Part shown: positions 46,111 through 54,486 of the stretch, piece by piece | Layout: each line of letters starts with the position of its first letter | How positions within the stretch are numbered: the first letter of the stretch is position 1 | Assembly (NCBI RefSeq): GCF_006540305.1 | Contig: NZ_BJOR01000001.1 | Coordinates: forward strand, 1,240,001-1,304,000 | Source: Streptomyces sp. 6-11-2 | Lineage (GTDB): Bacteria; Actinomycetota; Actinomycetes; Streptomycetales; Streptomycetaceae | DNA: 64,000 bases | Direction: 5' to 3' | Made by a program: the position numbers and the translations under genes | Notes under the pieces: generated by a model | The model's database searches: none | What the model was told of the DNA's origin: nothing | The model's input: the letters and a program-made list of their open reading frames with translations, nothing else

Positions 46111-46611
46111 TCAGGGTCCCGGTCCTCGGTCACCGGGGTCCTGGCCGCCGGGGCCGGCGGCGGGCGGTTCGGTGGCGTACCAGCCCGTCCAGTGGCGGAC
46201 GGTGATCGCGATCACCGGTCCGTCCGGCGGGATCTCGCGGTACTGCGGGTACTTGCGCAGCAGCCGGGCGAGCGCGGTCCCGTACCGCACCACGGTCCGT
46301 TCGTCCTCCGCGTCGGGTGGCACGATCCGGGCGTCGCCGTCGGCGCGGGCCCACCACAGGCGGTTCCAGTCCTCGTCGTAGTCGTCCGCCAGCAGGGACA
46401 CGGACCCGGTGGCCTCGATGTTCCGCAGGCGCTTGAGCCGGGTCGTGGTCTTCGGCTTGCGGTCGACGGCCGTCACGATGCCGTCGTCGCCGAAGGCGGC
46501 GAACACCGTGGGCACCAGGTACGGGCGGCCGGCCGCGTCCACCGTGGCCAGCCGCGCCACCCTGGCGGCGAGGAACCGGCGGCGTGCCTCGCCGGGGTCC
46601 ATGCGGGGCAC
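46111..46611 (-). CDS. PPOX-class F420-dependent oxidoreductase (TIGR03668-like)
   Basis: 166 residues; the GTG start has GAGGAGG seven bases upstream. Split-barrel flavin/F420-binding fold: 'RRRFLAARVARLATVDAAGRPYLVPTVFAAFGDDGIVTAVDRKPKTTTRLKRLRNIEATGSVSLLADDYDEDWNRLWWARADG'. This pattern is that of the TIGR03668 subfamily of actinobacterial F420-dependent enzymes. Substrate unknown. It starts 15 bases after the phosphoribosyltransferase stop, so they form an operon. Confidence 0.85.
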   Translation of the reverse strand: MPRMDPGEARRRFLAARVARLATVDAAGRPYLVPTVFAAFGDDGIVTAVDRKPKTTTRLKRLRNIEATGSVSLLADDYDEDWNRLWWARADGDARIVPPDAEDERTVVRYGTALARLLRKYPQYREIPPDGPVIAITVRHWTGWYATEPPAAGPGGQDPGDRGPGP

Positions 46612-46625
46612 GGGCGTGCCTCCTC

Positions 46626-47267
46626 TCAGCCGTCCGTCAGGGCCCGCAGCACCTCCTCGTCCGTCAACTGCTCGAAGTCGTCGTACCAGACGCCCACGGC
46701 GGTGAAGGTGGGCGGCTGGTGGAGGCAGATCACTTCGTCGGCCTCGCCGCTCAGCGCGCGGACGGCGTCGGGGGCGCCGACGGGGACGGCGAGGACGGTG
46801 CGCGCGGGTGCGCCGCGCCGGACGTGCCGCAGCGCGGCGCGGGCGGTGGAGCCGGTGGCCAGGCCGTCGTCGATGACGATCGCGGTGCGTCCGCGCAGGT
46901 CCGTGGCGGGGCGGCCATGGCGGTAGCGCCGGGCTCGGCGGCGCAGTTCGGCGCGTTCGCGCTCCACCGCCGGGGCGAGGTCCTCCTCGGTCAGGCCGAG
47001 CAGGTGCAGGGCCGTCTTGTCGAACAGCGGCGGGTCGTCCCCGGCGATGGCGCCGAGGCCGTACTCCTCCTGCGAGGGGGCGCCGATCTTGCGGACCACG
47101 ACCACGTCCAGCGGGGCGTCCAGCACCCGTGCGACCTCCCGGGCCACCGCGACGCCGCCTCGGGGCAGCGCCAGCACCACGGGGTCGGGCAGTGCGCCCG
47201 CCTCGTACCGGGGGCGCAGCCGTTCGGCCAGTTGCCGGCCGGCCTGTGCGCGGTCACGGAACCTCAT
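46626..47267 (-). CDS. Type I phosphoribosyltransferase-domain protein
   Basis: 213 residues; the ATG follows GGAGA. The PRPP-binding loop 'TAIVIDDGLATGSTARAALRHVR' near 125-145 is clear. An N-terminal 'LPRGGVAVAREVARVLDAPLDVVVVRKIGAPSQEEYGLGAIAG' matches the ComF/erythromycin-esterase-associated group of PRTases of unknown substrate. The C-terminus 'VWYDDFEQLTDEEVLRAL' is the typical end of this group. First gene of a small minus-strand operon with the F420 enzyme. Confidence 0.87.
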   Translation of the reverse strand: MRFRDRAQAGRQLAERLRPRYEAGALPDPVVLALPRGGVAVAREVARVLDAPLDVVVVRKIGAPSQEEYGLGAIAGDDPPLFDKTALHLLGLTEEDLAPAVERERAELRRRARRYRHGRPATDLRGRTAIVIDDGLATGSTARAALRHVRRGAPARTVLAVPVGAPDAVRALSGEADEVICLHQPPTFTAVGVWYDDFEQLTDEEVLRALTDG

Positions 47268-47416
47268 GGGCGTGTCTCCTTCCGCCCCGAGTGCCGGGTA
47301 CCCCGCGGGACCCGGCCGTCCACATCCCGCCGGCGCCGCCGGCCGGCCGGTTAGGCCGAGGTGTGAGGGGCAGTCGGAGAGGACTCACGGCAGACCGGTT
47401 CCCCGTAGGAGCAACA

Positions 47417-47719
47417 GTGTCGACAGGCCGACTCCCCGACCGCGAACAGCGGATCCTGAACGAGATAGAACGCGCCCTCAGCCGTGACCGCCGTCTGGTC
47501 CGGCGGCTGCGGTCGGCGCGCAGACCACCGGCCCTCTCCCGGGTGGCGTCCTACGCTCCCGGGATGTGGACCGTGGTGCTGCTGGTGGCGGTCTCCGCCG
47601 CCCTCCTGACGGCCGGTGCCGTCACCGCGGAGCCGGGCGTGATCTGGGCGTTCGCGGCGGTGTGGCCGGTGACGCTGTTCTCCGTCCTGCGGCTGCTGTG
47701 CCGCCGGGCCGAGTCCTGA
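47417..47719 (+). CDS. DUF3040-like small membrane protein
   Basis: 100 residues; the GTG follows AGGAG. The opening 'LPDREQRILNEIERALSRDRRLVRRLRSAR' is the DUF3040 signature of actinobacterial membrane proteins. Two membrane spans follow (WTVVLLVAVSAALLTAGAV and VIWAFAAVWPVTLFSVLRLL). Function unknown; the basic amphipathic N-terminus is cytoplasmic. It is divergent from the PRTase operon. Confidence 0.78.
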   Translation: MSTGRLPDREQRILNEIERALSRDRRLVRRLRSARRPPALSRVASYAPGMWTVVLLVAVSAALLTAGAVTAEPGVIWAFAAVWPVTLFSVLRLLCRRAES

Positions 47720-47811
47720 CACACCGCCGACAGGCCCGGTCCCCGCCGTGGCCGCCGTGGTGCCCGTTCGACCGGCCCAGACCTTCGCTTTCGATCAGTT
47801 ATTCGACCCTG

Positions 47812-47832
47812 CTATACACCGCGTCTATACAC
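47812..47832 (+). promoter_or_regulatory. Direct repeat CTATACAC x2 in the deacetylase promoter
   Basis: CTATACAC occurs at 47812-47819 and 47825-47832, thirteen bases apart, in an AT-richer stretch 20-40 bases before the deacetylase start. TATACA could serve as a -10. No ribosome site is evident before the ATG, so the transcript may have a very short leader. Confidence 0.4.
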
Positions 47833-47850
47833 GCCGCATAAAGTCCGGGC

Positions 47851-48636
47851 ATGCCTTGTGTGACCAGGAAGACGACGAAAACGGGGGCCCGGTTCCGGGC
47901 ATCGACGGCACTGGCGGCACTGACGGCCGCGTGTCTCACGCTGAGCGGCTGCGCACGCGACGGCACGGCGCCGAGCGCGGCCCGCGCGCACCCCGCCGCG
48001 GGCGCGCCGGCCGGGTTCGGCACGGTGGACTGCCGTCACGCCAAGTGCATCGCGCTGACCTTCGACGCGGGGCCGAGCGAGAACTCCGCCCGGCTGCTCG
48101 ACATCCTCCAGGAGAAACAGGTACCGGCGACCTTCTTCCTGCTCGGTGCCCGGCACATCGAGAAGTACCCGGAGCTGGTCGTCCGCATGGCCGCGGAGGG
48201 CCACGAGGTGGCGAACCACACCTGGGACCACCAGATCCTGACCCGGATACCGGCGGAGCGCGTACGCGAGGAGATACAGCGCCCGAACGAGGAGATAGAG
48301 CGGCTGACCGGGCACAAGCCGACCCTGATGCGGCCGCCGCAGGGCCGCACCGACGACACCGTGCACCGGATCTGCGAGGAGCTGGGCGTGGCCGAGGTCC
48401 TGTGGAGCGTGACCGCCAAGGACTACACCACGACCGACTCCGCGCTGATCACCCAGCGTGTCCTCGACCAGTCCTCCCGGGACGGGATCATCCTGCTGCA
48501 CGACATCTACGCGGGCACGGTGCCCGCGGTGCCCGGGATCATCGACGCGCTGAAGGAGCGGGGGTACGTCTTCGTCACCGTGCCGCAGTTGCTGGCGCCG
48601 GGCAGGGCGGAGCCGGGCAAGGTCTACCGGCCGTAG
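47851..48636 (+). CDS. NodB-like polysaccharide deacetylase lipoprotein
   Basis: 261 residues. The lipobox LSGC near residues 32-35 predicts a membrane-attached lipoprotein. The NodB domain starts at 'IALTFDAGPSENSARLLDILQEKQVPATFFLLG'. Motif 1 reads TFDAGP instead of TFDDGP, so the metal-binding second Asp is Ala. The metal His pair in 'NHTWDH' is present. Motif 3 reads RPPQG where RPPYG is usual. The late motif 'IILLHDIYAGT' is intact. It may act on peptidoglycan or chitin with a changed metal site, or may be a binding-only variant. Confidence 0.85.
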   Translation: MPCVTRKTTKTGARFRASTALAALTAACLTLSGCARDGTAPSAARAHPAAGAPAGFGTVDCRHAKCIALTFDAGPSENSARLLDILQEKQVPATFFLLGARHIEKYPELVVRMAAEGHEVANHTWDHQILTRIPAERVREEIQRPNEEIERLTGHKPTLMRPPQGRTDDTVHRICEELGVAEVLWSVTAKDYTTTDSALITQRVLDQSSRDGIILLHDIYAGTVPAVPGIIDALKERGYVFVTVPQLLAPGRAEPGKVYRP

Positions 48637-48649
48637 GACGACCCGCGGC

Positions 48650-48680
48650 ACCGGGCCGCGCTCCTGACGCGTGGCCCGGT
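48650..48680. terminator. Hairpin terminator after the deacetylase gene
   Basis: The arms ACCGGGCC (48650-48657) and GGCCCGGT (48673-48680) are perfect, with an additional partial stem inside. Confidence 0.6.
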
Positions 48681-48818
48681 TCAGCCACCGCTGCCGAGAC
48701 GGATCCGGTAGCGCTCCCCGTGATCGGGTGCATACGCGGAAGGGCCGGGCGATGAGCCAACCGTGTGAGCGGAAGGCGAACGCACAAGAGGAGGCCCCCG
48801 ATTGCCTACGATCGTGGC

Positions 48819-49259
48819 GTGGTGAACTTCTCGCTCGAACGCACCGCGCCGCTCCCCCTCGACGAGGCGTGGCGGCGGATCACGCGGTGGTCGCGGCATG
48901 CCGACACGGTGCCGTTGACCCGTATCAACGTGGTCACGTCCGCGCCGACCCGGGAGGGCACGGTGTTCGTGGCCCGCTCGGGGATCGGTCCGCTCGGCTT
49001 CGACGATCCGATGGAGGTCACCGTCTGGCGCCCGCCGGCCGACGGCGAGCCGGGGCTGTGCCGGGTGGAGAAGCGGGGCCGAGTGGTGCTGGGCTGGGCC
49101 GAGTTCGAGGTGCGGCCCGGCCCCGGGGGCCGTACGCGGGTGGTGTGGCGGGAGGAACTGCGGGTCCGCTTCCTGCCGGGCCTGTTCGACGAACCCCTGC
49201 GCGGCGCGGCCCGGTCGGTGTTCGGGCGGGCGCTGAACCGGCTGCTCAGGCAGCCCTGA
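48819..49259 (+). CDS. SRPBCC-family (polyketide cyclase-like) protein
   Basis: 146 residues from the first of two tandem GTGs (VVNFSLERTAPLPLDEAWRRITRWSRHADTVPLTRI). The pattern is that of START-like SRPBCC proteins: an opening strand, an amphipathic helix, a run of antiparallel strands ('GLCRVEKRGRVVLGWAEFEVRPGPGGRTRVVWREEL') and a long C-terminal helix ('GAARSVFGRALNRLLRQ'). They bind hydrophobic ligands or shield lipids. A strong GAGGAGG at 48788 is ~25 bases from this start; an ATT lies at the right spacing, so the true start is unsure. Function unknown. Confidence 0.75.
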   Translation: MVNFSLERTAPLPLDEAWRRITRWSRHADTVPLTRINVVTSAPTREGTVFVARSGIGPLGFDDPMEVTVWRPPADGEPGLCRVEKRGRVVLGWAEFEVRPGPGGRTRVVWREELRVRFLPGLFDEPLRGAARSVFGRALNRLLRQP

Positions 49260-49264
49260 GAAAG

Positions 49265-49279
49265 CTGACGTACCGTCAG
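49265..49279. terminator. Weak palindrome between convergent genes
   Basis: CTGACG-TAC-CGTCAG is a perfect 15-base inverted repeat between the SRPBCC and XdhC genes that overlaps the XdhC stop. It is short for a terminator and could be coincidental. Confidence 0.3.
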
Positions 49280-50427
49280 GCCACCGTGCCGATGCGCTCG
49301 GTGGCCGCGGGCACGCCGTCGTGGTGGATCGGGGTGTGCACTCCGGTGAGGGACACACCGCTGCCGCCGCGCCGGTCGGCGACGATCTCGGAGGCGATCG
49401 ACAGGGCCGTCTCCTCGGGCGTACGGGCGCCGAGGTCGAGGCCGATCGGGGACCGCAGCCGCGCCAACTCCAGCTCCGTGACGCCTACTTCGCGCAGGCG
49501 GCGATTGCGGTCGAGATGGGTGCGGCGGGAGCCCATGGCGCCGACGTAGGCCACCGGAAGGCGCAGCGCCAGCTCGAGCAGGGGAATGTCGAACTTGGCG
49601 TCGTGGGTCAGGACGCACAGCACCGTGCGGGCGTCGACCCCGGTGCGGGCCAGGTACTCGTGCGGCCACTCGACGACGGTCTCGTCGGCCTCGGGGAAGC
49701 GGGCCCGGGTGGCGAAGACGGGCCGGGCGTCGCACACCGTGACGTGGAAGCCGAGGAACTTGCCGATGCGCACCAGCGCCGAGGCGAAGTCGATCGCGCC
49801 GAAGACGATCATCCGGGGTGGCGGCACCGCGGACTCGACGAGGACCGTGAGCGGGGCGCCGCAGCGCGAGCCCCGCTCGCCGATCTCCAGGGTGCCGGTG
49901 CGTCCGGCGTCCAGGAAGGCGGACGCCTCGCCGACGACCGTGCGGTCCAGTTCCGGATGGCCTCCGAGGCCGCCCTCCCAGGAGCCGCCCGGGCGGACCA
50001 GCAGCGCCCTGCCCAGCAGCCGGGCCGGACCGGACACGATCCGCGCGAGGGCCGCCGCCTCCCTGCGCGCGGCGGCGGCCAGCGCGGAGGCGGCCACGGT
50101 ACGGGCCGGATCGGCGGCCCGTACCGGTGTGACGAGGATGTCGATGACGCCGCCGCAGGTCAGTCCCACGGCGAAGGCGTCCTCGTCGCTGTAGCCGAAG
50201 CGCTCCAGGACGGTTTCGCCGTCCTCCAGCGCCTGCCGGCACAGCTCGTAGACGGCGCCCTCCACACAGCCGCCGGAGACGGAGCCGATGGCCGTGCCGT
50301 CGGCGTCGACCGCGAGGGCGGCACCCGGCCTGCGCGGTGCGCTGCCGCCGACGGCCACCACGGTGGCCACGGCGAAGTCGCGTCCCTGCGCGACCCACCG
50401 GTCCAGTTCCTCGGCGATGTCCAGCAT
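49276..50427 (-). CDS. xdhC: XdhC-family molybdenum-enzyme maturation factor
   Basis: 383 residues. An N-terminal XdhC/CoxI domain ('VATVVAVGGSAPRRPGAALAVDADGTAIGSVSGGCVEGAVYE', with the Cys of GGCVEG near 54) is followed by a C-terminal Rossmann domain ('RMIVFGAIDFASALVRIGKFLGFHVTVCDARP... AYVGAMGSRRTHLDR'). The family binds molybdenum cofactor and adds the essential sulfido ligand before inserting it into xanthine dehydrogenase. It lies 64 bases behind the permease at the end of the xdh gene string, which suits this role. Confidence 0.92.
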   Translation of the reverse strand: MLDIAEELDRWVAQGRDFAVATVVAVGGSAPRRPGAALAVDADGTAIGSVSGGCVEGAVYELCRQALEDGETVLERFGYSDEDAFAVGLTCGGVIDILVTPVRAADPARTVAASALAAAARREAAALARIVSGPARLLGRALLVRPGGSWEGGLGGHPELDRTVVGEASAFLDAGRTGTLEIGERGSRCGAPLTVLVESAVPPPRMIVFGAIDFASALVRIGKFLGFHVTVCDARPVFATRARFPEADETVVEWPHEYLARTGVDARTVLCVLTHDAKFDIPLLELALRLPVAYVGAMGSRRTHLDRNRRLREVGVTELELARLRSPIGLDLGARTPEETALSIASEIVADRRGGSGVSLTGVHTPIHHDGVPAATERIGTVA

Positions 50428-50491
50428 CAGTCGGTCTCCTTGCGGCGGTCGTGGGGGCGCGTCGGCGGCGGGTGGTGGGCGGTGGGCGCCG

Positions 50492-51949
50492 CTAGCGCAC
50501 GCCCAGCCAGCTCTCGATGGGGCTGAGTGCGAAGTACACGAGGAAGACCGCCGTCAGGCCCCACATGAAGGCGCCGATCTCCCGGGCCCTGCCCTGGGCG
50601 GCCTTGATGGCGGTGTACGAGACGACCCCGGCCGCGACACCGGTGGTGATGGTGTACGTGAACGGCATCAGGACCACGGTGAGGAAGACCGGGATCGCGG
50701 TGGACCGGTCGGCCCAGTCCACGTGCCGGGCGTTCATCAGCATCATGGCCCCGATGACCACCAGCGCGGCGGCCGCGACCTCCTGCGGAACGATCGCGGT
50801 GAGCGGGGTGAAGAACAGGCAGGCCGCGAAGAACAGGCCGGTGACGACCGAGGCGAGGCCCGTGCGGGCGCCCTCGCCGACGCCGGTCGCCGACTCGATG
50901 AACACGGTCTGCCCGGATCCGCCGGCGACGCCGCCGATCGCGCCGCCCGCGCCGTCGATGAACAGCGCCTTGGACAGGCCGGGCATCCGGCCCTCGGCGT
51001 CGGCCAGCTTCGCCTCGGTGCCGACGCCGATGATGGTGGCCATCGCGTCGAAGAAGCCGGCCAGGACCAGAGTGAAGACGATCAGGCCGACCGTCATCGC
51101 GCCGACCTGGCCCCAGCCGCCGAACTCGACGTGCCCGAAGAGCGAGAAGTCGGGCATCGACACCGCGCTGCCGTGCAGTACGGGCGCGCCGCCCGCCCAG
51201 GCGCCGGACTTGATGACGCCCGCCCCGTTCAGGACGGCCGCCGCCACGGTGCCGCCGACGATGCCGATGAGGATGGCGCCGGGGACGTTTCGGGCCTGGA
51301 GCATGAAGATCAGCAGCAGGGTGCAGGCGAAGAGCAGCACCGGCCAGCCGGCGAGTTCGCCGGCCGGGCCGAGGGCGAGCGGGGTGGACTTGCCCTGGTG
51401 CACGAAGCCGGACTTGTAGAAGCCGATGAGCGCGATGAACAGGCCGATGCCGATGGTGATGCCGTGCTTGAGCGCCTGCGGAATGGCCTTCATGATCATC
51501 TCGCGTAGGCCGGTGACCACCAGCAGCATGATGACCACGCCGTAGACCACGCACATGCCCATCGCCTGCGGCCAGGTCATCTGCGGCGCGACCTGCGAGG
51601 ACAGGACGCCGGACACGGACAGGCCGGCGGCGAGGGCGAGCGGCACCCTGCCGACGAGGCCCATCAGCAGGGTGGTGAGGGCCGCGGCGAACGCGGTCGC
51701 GGTGATCAGGGCCTTCTGGCCGAGGGTGTCGCCGGCGGCGTCCTTGCCGGACAGGATCAGCGGGTTGAGGAGCAGGATGTACGCCATCGCCATGAAGGTG
51801 GTGACGCCGCCGCGCACTTCACGCGCGACCGTGGATCCCCGCCGGGATATGTGGAAGTAGCGGTCGAGCCAGGACCGGCCCGCCGGGACGCGGCTGCCCG
51901 CGCCCGCGTCCTCGGCGGTGGTCCTCGGCTCCACTGACTGCTGGGTCAT
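50492..51949 (-). CDS. AzgA/PbuG-type NCS2 purine permease
   Basis: 485 residues; the ATG follows GGGAG. About 12-13 membrane spans. The AzgA-like start 'SWLDRYFHISRRGSTVAREVRGGVTTFMAMAYILLLNPLIL', 'LAAGLSVSGVLSSQVAPQMTWPQAMGMCVVYG' and 'FFDAMATIIGVGTEAKLADAEGRMPGLSKALFIDGAGGAIGGVAGGSGQTVFIESATGVGEGARTGLAS' are characteristic of H+-coupled hypoxanthine/guanine/adenine importers. It is distinct from the two xanthine/urate-type carriers at 19803 and 22907. Its location between xdh and xdhC points to hypoxanthine supply for the dehydrogenase. Confidence 0.92.
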   Translation of the reverse strand: MTQQSVEPRTTAEDAGAGSRVPAGRSWLDRYFHISRRGSTVAREVRGGVTTFMAMAYILLLNPLILSGKDAAGDTLGQKALITATAFAAALTTLLMGLVGRVPLALAAGLSVSGVLSSQVAPQMTWPQAMGMCVVYGVVIMLLVVTGLREMIMKAIPQALKHGITIGIGLFIALIGFYKSGFVHQGKSTPLALGPAGELAGWPVLLFACTLLLIFMLQARNVPGAILIGIVGGTVAAAVLNGAGVIKSGAWAGGAPVLHGSAVSMPDFSLFGHVEFGGWGQVGAMTVGLIVFTLVLAGFFDAMATIIGVGTEAKLADAEGRMPGLSKALFIDGAGGAIGGVAGGSGQTVFIESATGVGEGARTGLASVVTGLFFAACLFFTPLTAIVPQEVAAAALVVIGAMMLMNARHVDWADRSTAIPVFLTVVLMPFTYTITTGVAAGVVSYTAIKAAQGRAREIGAFMWGLTAVFLVYFALSPIESWLGVR

Positions 51950-52052
51950 GGGGCCATCTCCCAAGGTTCACAGGGACACCCGACGCCGTCGACGGCATGC
52001 GGGATCTGGGAATGGACGACCCGGGGGACGGCCCGAGACGAACAGTTGGGGT

Positions 52053-52077
52053 CCCCGGGGGCGGACTCCCCCCGGGG
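52053..52077. terminator. Hairpin after the xanthine dehydrogenase genes
   Basis: Nine-base arms (52053-52061 and 52069-52077) with a 7-base loop lie in the 153-base gap between the Mo subunit and the permease. It may terminate or attenuate transcription, so the permease and xdhC may be expressed at a lower level or from their own promoter. Confidence 0.55.
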
Positions 52078-52102
52078 GTTCATCGGTTCGGACGCCGTGG
52101 GC

Positions 52103-54484
52103 TCACATGCCGGTGAGGTGTTCCGGCCGGACCGGCGTGCGGTTCAGCTCCAGCCCCGTCGCGTTGCGGATCGCCGCCAGGACGGCGGGTGTGGACGACA
52201 GGGTGGGGGCCTCGCCGACGCCGCGCAGCCCGTACGGCGCGTGGTCGTCGGCGAGTTCGAGCACGTCGACGGGGATGGTCGGCGTGTCGAGGATGGTGGG
52301 GATGAGGTAGTCCGTGAAGGACGGGTTGCGCACCTTCGCCGTCTTCGGGTCGACGACGATCTCCTCCATGACCGCCACGCCCAGGCCCTGGGTGGTGCCG
52401 CCCTGGATCTGGCCGACGACGGACAGCGGGTTGAGCGCCTTGCCGACGTCCTGGGCGCAGGCCAGCTCGATCACCTTCACCAGGCCGAGGTCGGTGTCCA
52501 CCTCGACGACCGCGCGGTGCGCGGCGAAGGAGTACTGCACATGGCCGTTGCCCTGACCGGTGCGCAGGTCGAAGGGTTCGGTCGGCCGGTGCCGCCACTC
52601 CTCCTCCACCTCGACGGCCTCGTCCTCGAGGACGTCCACCAGGTCGGCGAGGGCCTCGCCGCCGTCGGTGACGACCTTGCCGCCCTCCAGGAGGAGTTCG
52701 GCGGTGGCCCAGGCCGGGTGGAAGGAGCCGAACTTGCGGCGCCCGATCTCCAGGACCCTCTCGCGCACGAGCTCGCAGGCGTTCTTGACGGCGCCGCCGG
52801 TGACGTACGTCTGCCGGGAGGCGGACGTCGAACCGGCGCTGCCCACCCGGGTGTCGGCCGGGTGGATGGTCACCTGGGTGACGCCCAGCTCGGTGCGGGC
52901 GATCTGCGCGTGGACGGTGACGCCGCCCTGGCCGACCTCCGCCATCGCGGTGTGCACGGTGGCGACCGGCTCGCCGCCGACGACCTCCATGCGGACCTTG
53001 GCGGTGGAGTAGTCGTCGAAGCCCTCGGAGAAGCCGACGTTCTTGATGCCGACCGCGTAGCCCACCCCGCGCACGACGCCCTCGCCGTGCGTGGTGTTGG
53101 ACAGGCCGCCGGGCAGTTGCCGTACGTCGGCGCCCTCGGAGCTCTCCCACTGGCGCTCCGGCGGCATCGGCATCGCCTTGACGCGGCGCAGGAGTTCGGC
53201 GACCGGGGCCGGGGAGTCGACCGGCTGCCCGGTCGGCATGATCGTGCCCTGGGACATGGCGTTCAGCTGCCGGAACTCCACTCGGTCCATGCCGACGGCG
53301 TCGGCGAGCTTGTCCATCTGCGCCTCGTAGGCGAAGCACGCCTGGACCGCGCCGAAGCCGCGCATGGCGCCGCAGGGCGGGTTGTTGGTGTAGAGGGCGA
53401 TGGCCTCGATGTCGACGTCGTCGACCTCGTAGGGGCCGATGCCGAGCGAGGCGGCGTTGCCGACGACCGCCGGGGAGGCGGAGGCGTACGCGCCGCCGTC
53501 CAGCACGATCCGGCACTTGACGTGGGTGAGCTTGCCGTCCTTGGTGGCCCCGTGCTCGTAGTACAGCTTGGCCGGGTGGCGGTGGACGTGTCCGAAGAAG
53601 GACTCGAACCGGTTGTAGACGATCTTGACGGGCTTGCCGGTGCGCAGCGCCAGCAGGCAGGCGTGGATCTGCATCGACAGGTCCTCGCGCCCGCCGAAGG
53701 CGCCGCCGACTCCGGCCAGCGTCATGCGGACCTTCTCCGGCGGCAGGCCGAGCACCGGCGCGATCTGGCGCAGGTCGCTGTGCAGCCACTGGGTGGCGAT
53801 GTAGAGGTGGACGCCGCCGTCCTCCTCGGGCACGGCGAGCCCGGACTCGGGGCCGAGGAAGGCCTGGTCCTGCATGCCGAAGTGGTACTCCCCCTTGACG
53901 ACGAAGTCGGCTCTCCTCGCGGCCTGTTCGGCGTCGCCGCGGACGATCGGCTGGCGGTGGACGACGTTGGGGTGCGGGACGTGGCCGGCGTGGTGGTCGG
54001 TGCGGTTCTCGTGGACGAGGATCGCGTCCGGCGCGGTCGCGGAGGCCTCGTCGGTGATCACCGGCAGTTCCCGGTACTCCACCCTGATCTTGGCGGCGGC
54101 GCGGCGGGCGGTCTCGGGGTGGTCGGCGGCGACGACGGCGACGGGCTCGCCGTGGTGGCGGACCTTGCCGTGGGCCAGGACCGGGGTGTCCTGGATCTCC
54201 AGGCCGTAGTTCTTCACCTCGGTGGGCAGGTCGTCGTACGTCATCACGGCGTACACGCCCGGCAGGGCGAGGGCCTCGGCGGTGTCGATCGAGACGATCT
54301 CGGCGTGCGCGACCGTGGAGCGCAGGATCTGGCCCCAGAGCATGTCCTCGTGCCACATGTCGGAGGAGTACGCGAACTCGCCGGTGACCTTGAGGATGCC
54401 GTCGGGGCGGAGCGTGGACTCGCCGATGCCGCCCCTGGTCCGCGAGCCCTGGGTGATTTTGGTGGGAGCGCCGTTGGCCGCCAT
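52103..54484 (-). CDS. xdhB: Xanthine dehydrogenase, molybdenum-cofactor subunit
   Basis: 793 residues; the ATG follows GAGGGGG. XDH large-subunit landmarks: 'GESTLRPDGILKVTGEFAYSSDM' at the start, 'FLGPESGLAVPEEDGGVHLYIATQ' near 195, 'AGVGGAFGGREDLSMQIHACLLAL' near 245, 'GAMRGFGAVQACFAYEAQMD' near 375, 'AEVGQGGVTVHAQIARTELG' near 535 and 'PYGLRGVGEAPTLSSTPAVLAAIRNATG' near 755 with the catalytic Glu (GVGEAP). It binds the Mo cofactor and oxidises hypoxanthine or xanthine to urate. It overlaps no gene but starts 2 bases after the 2Fe-2S subunit stop. Confidence 0.94.
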   Translation of the reverse strand: MAANGAPTKITQGSRTRGGIGESTLRPDGILKVTGEFAYSSDMWHEDMLWGQILRSTVAHAEIVSIDTAEALALPGVYAVMTYDDLPTEVKNYGLEIQDTPVLAHGKVRHHGEPVAVVAADHPETARRAAAKIRVEYRELPVITDEASATAPDAILVHENRTDHHAGHVPHPNVVHRQPIVRGDAEQAARRADFVVKGEYHFGMQDQAFLGPESGLAVPEEDGGVHLYIATQWLHSDLRQIAPVLGLPPEKVRMTLAGVGGAFGGREDLSMQIHACLLALRTGKPVKIVYNRFESFFGHVHRHPAKLYYEHGATKDGKLTHVKCRIVLDGGAYASASPAVVGNAASLGIGPYEVDDVDIEAIALYTNNPPCGAMRGFGAVQACFAYEAQMDKLADAVGMDRVEFRQLNAMSQGTIMPTGQPVDSPAPVAELLRRVKAMPMPPERQWESSEGADVRQLPGGLSNTTHGEGVVRGVGYAVGIKNVGFSEGFDDYSTAKVRMEVVGGEPVATVHTAMAEVGQGGVTVHAQIARTELGVTQVTIHPADTRVGSAGSTSASRQTYVTGGAVKNACELVRERVLEIGRRKFGSFHPAWATAELLLEGGKVVTDGGEALADLVDVLEDEAVEVEEEWRHRPTEPFDLRTGQGNGHVQYSFAAHRAVVEVDTDLGLVKVIELACAQDVGKALNPLSVVGQIQGGTTQGLGVAVMEEIVVDPKTAKVRNPSFTDYLIPTILDTPTIPVDVLELADDHAPYGLRGVGEAPTLSSTPAVLAAIRNATGLELNRTPVRPEHLTGM

Positions 54485-54486
54485 GC

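Noticed and set aside
48788..48818. ATT as start codon of the SRPBCC gene at ideal spacing from GAGGAGG
   Set aside because: ATT starts are very rare; the tandem GTG start gives the usual family N-terminus, though the ribosome site is then too far away. Left open in the feature note.
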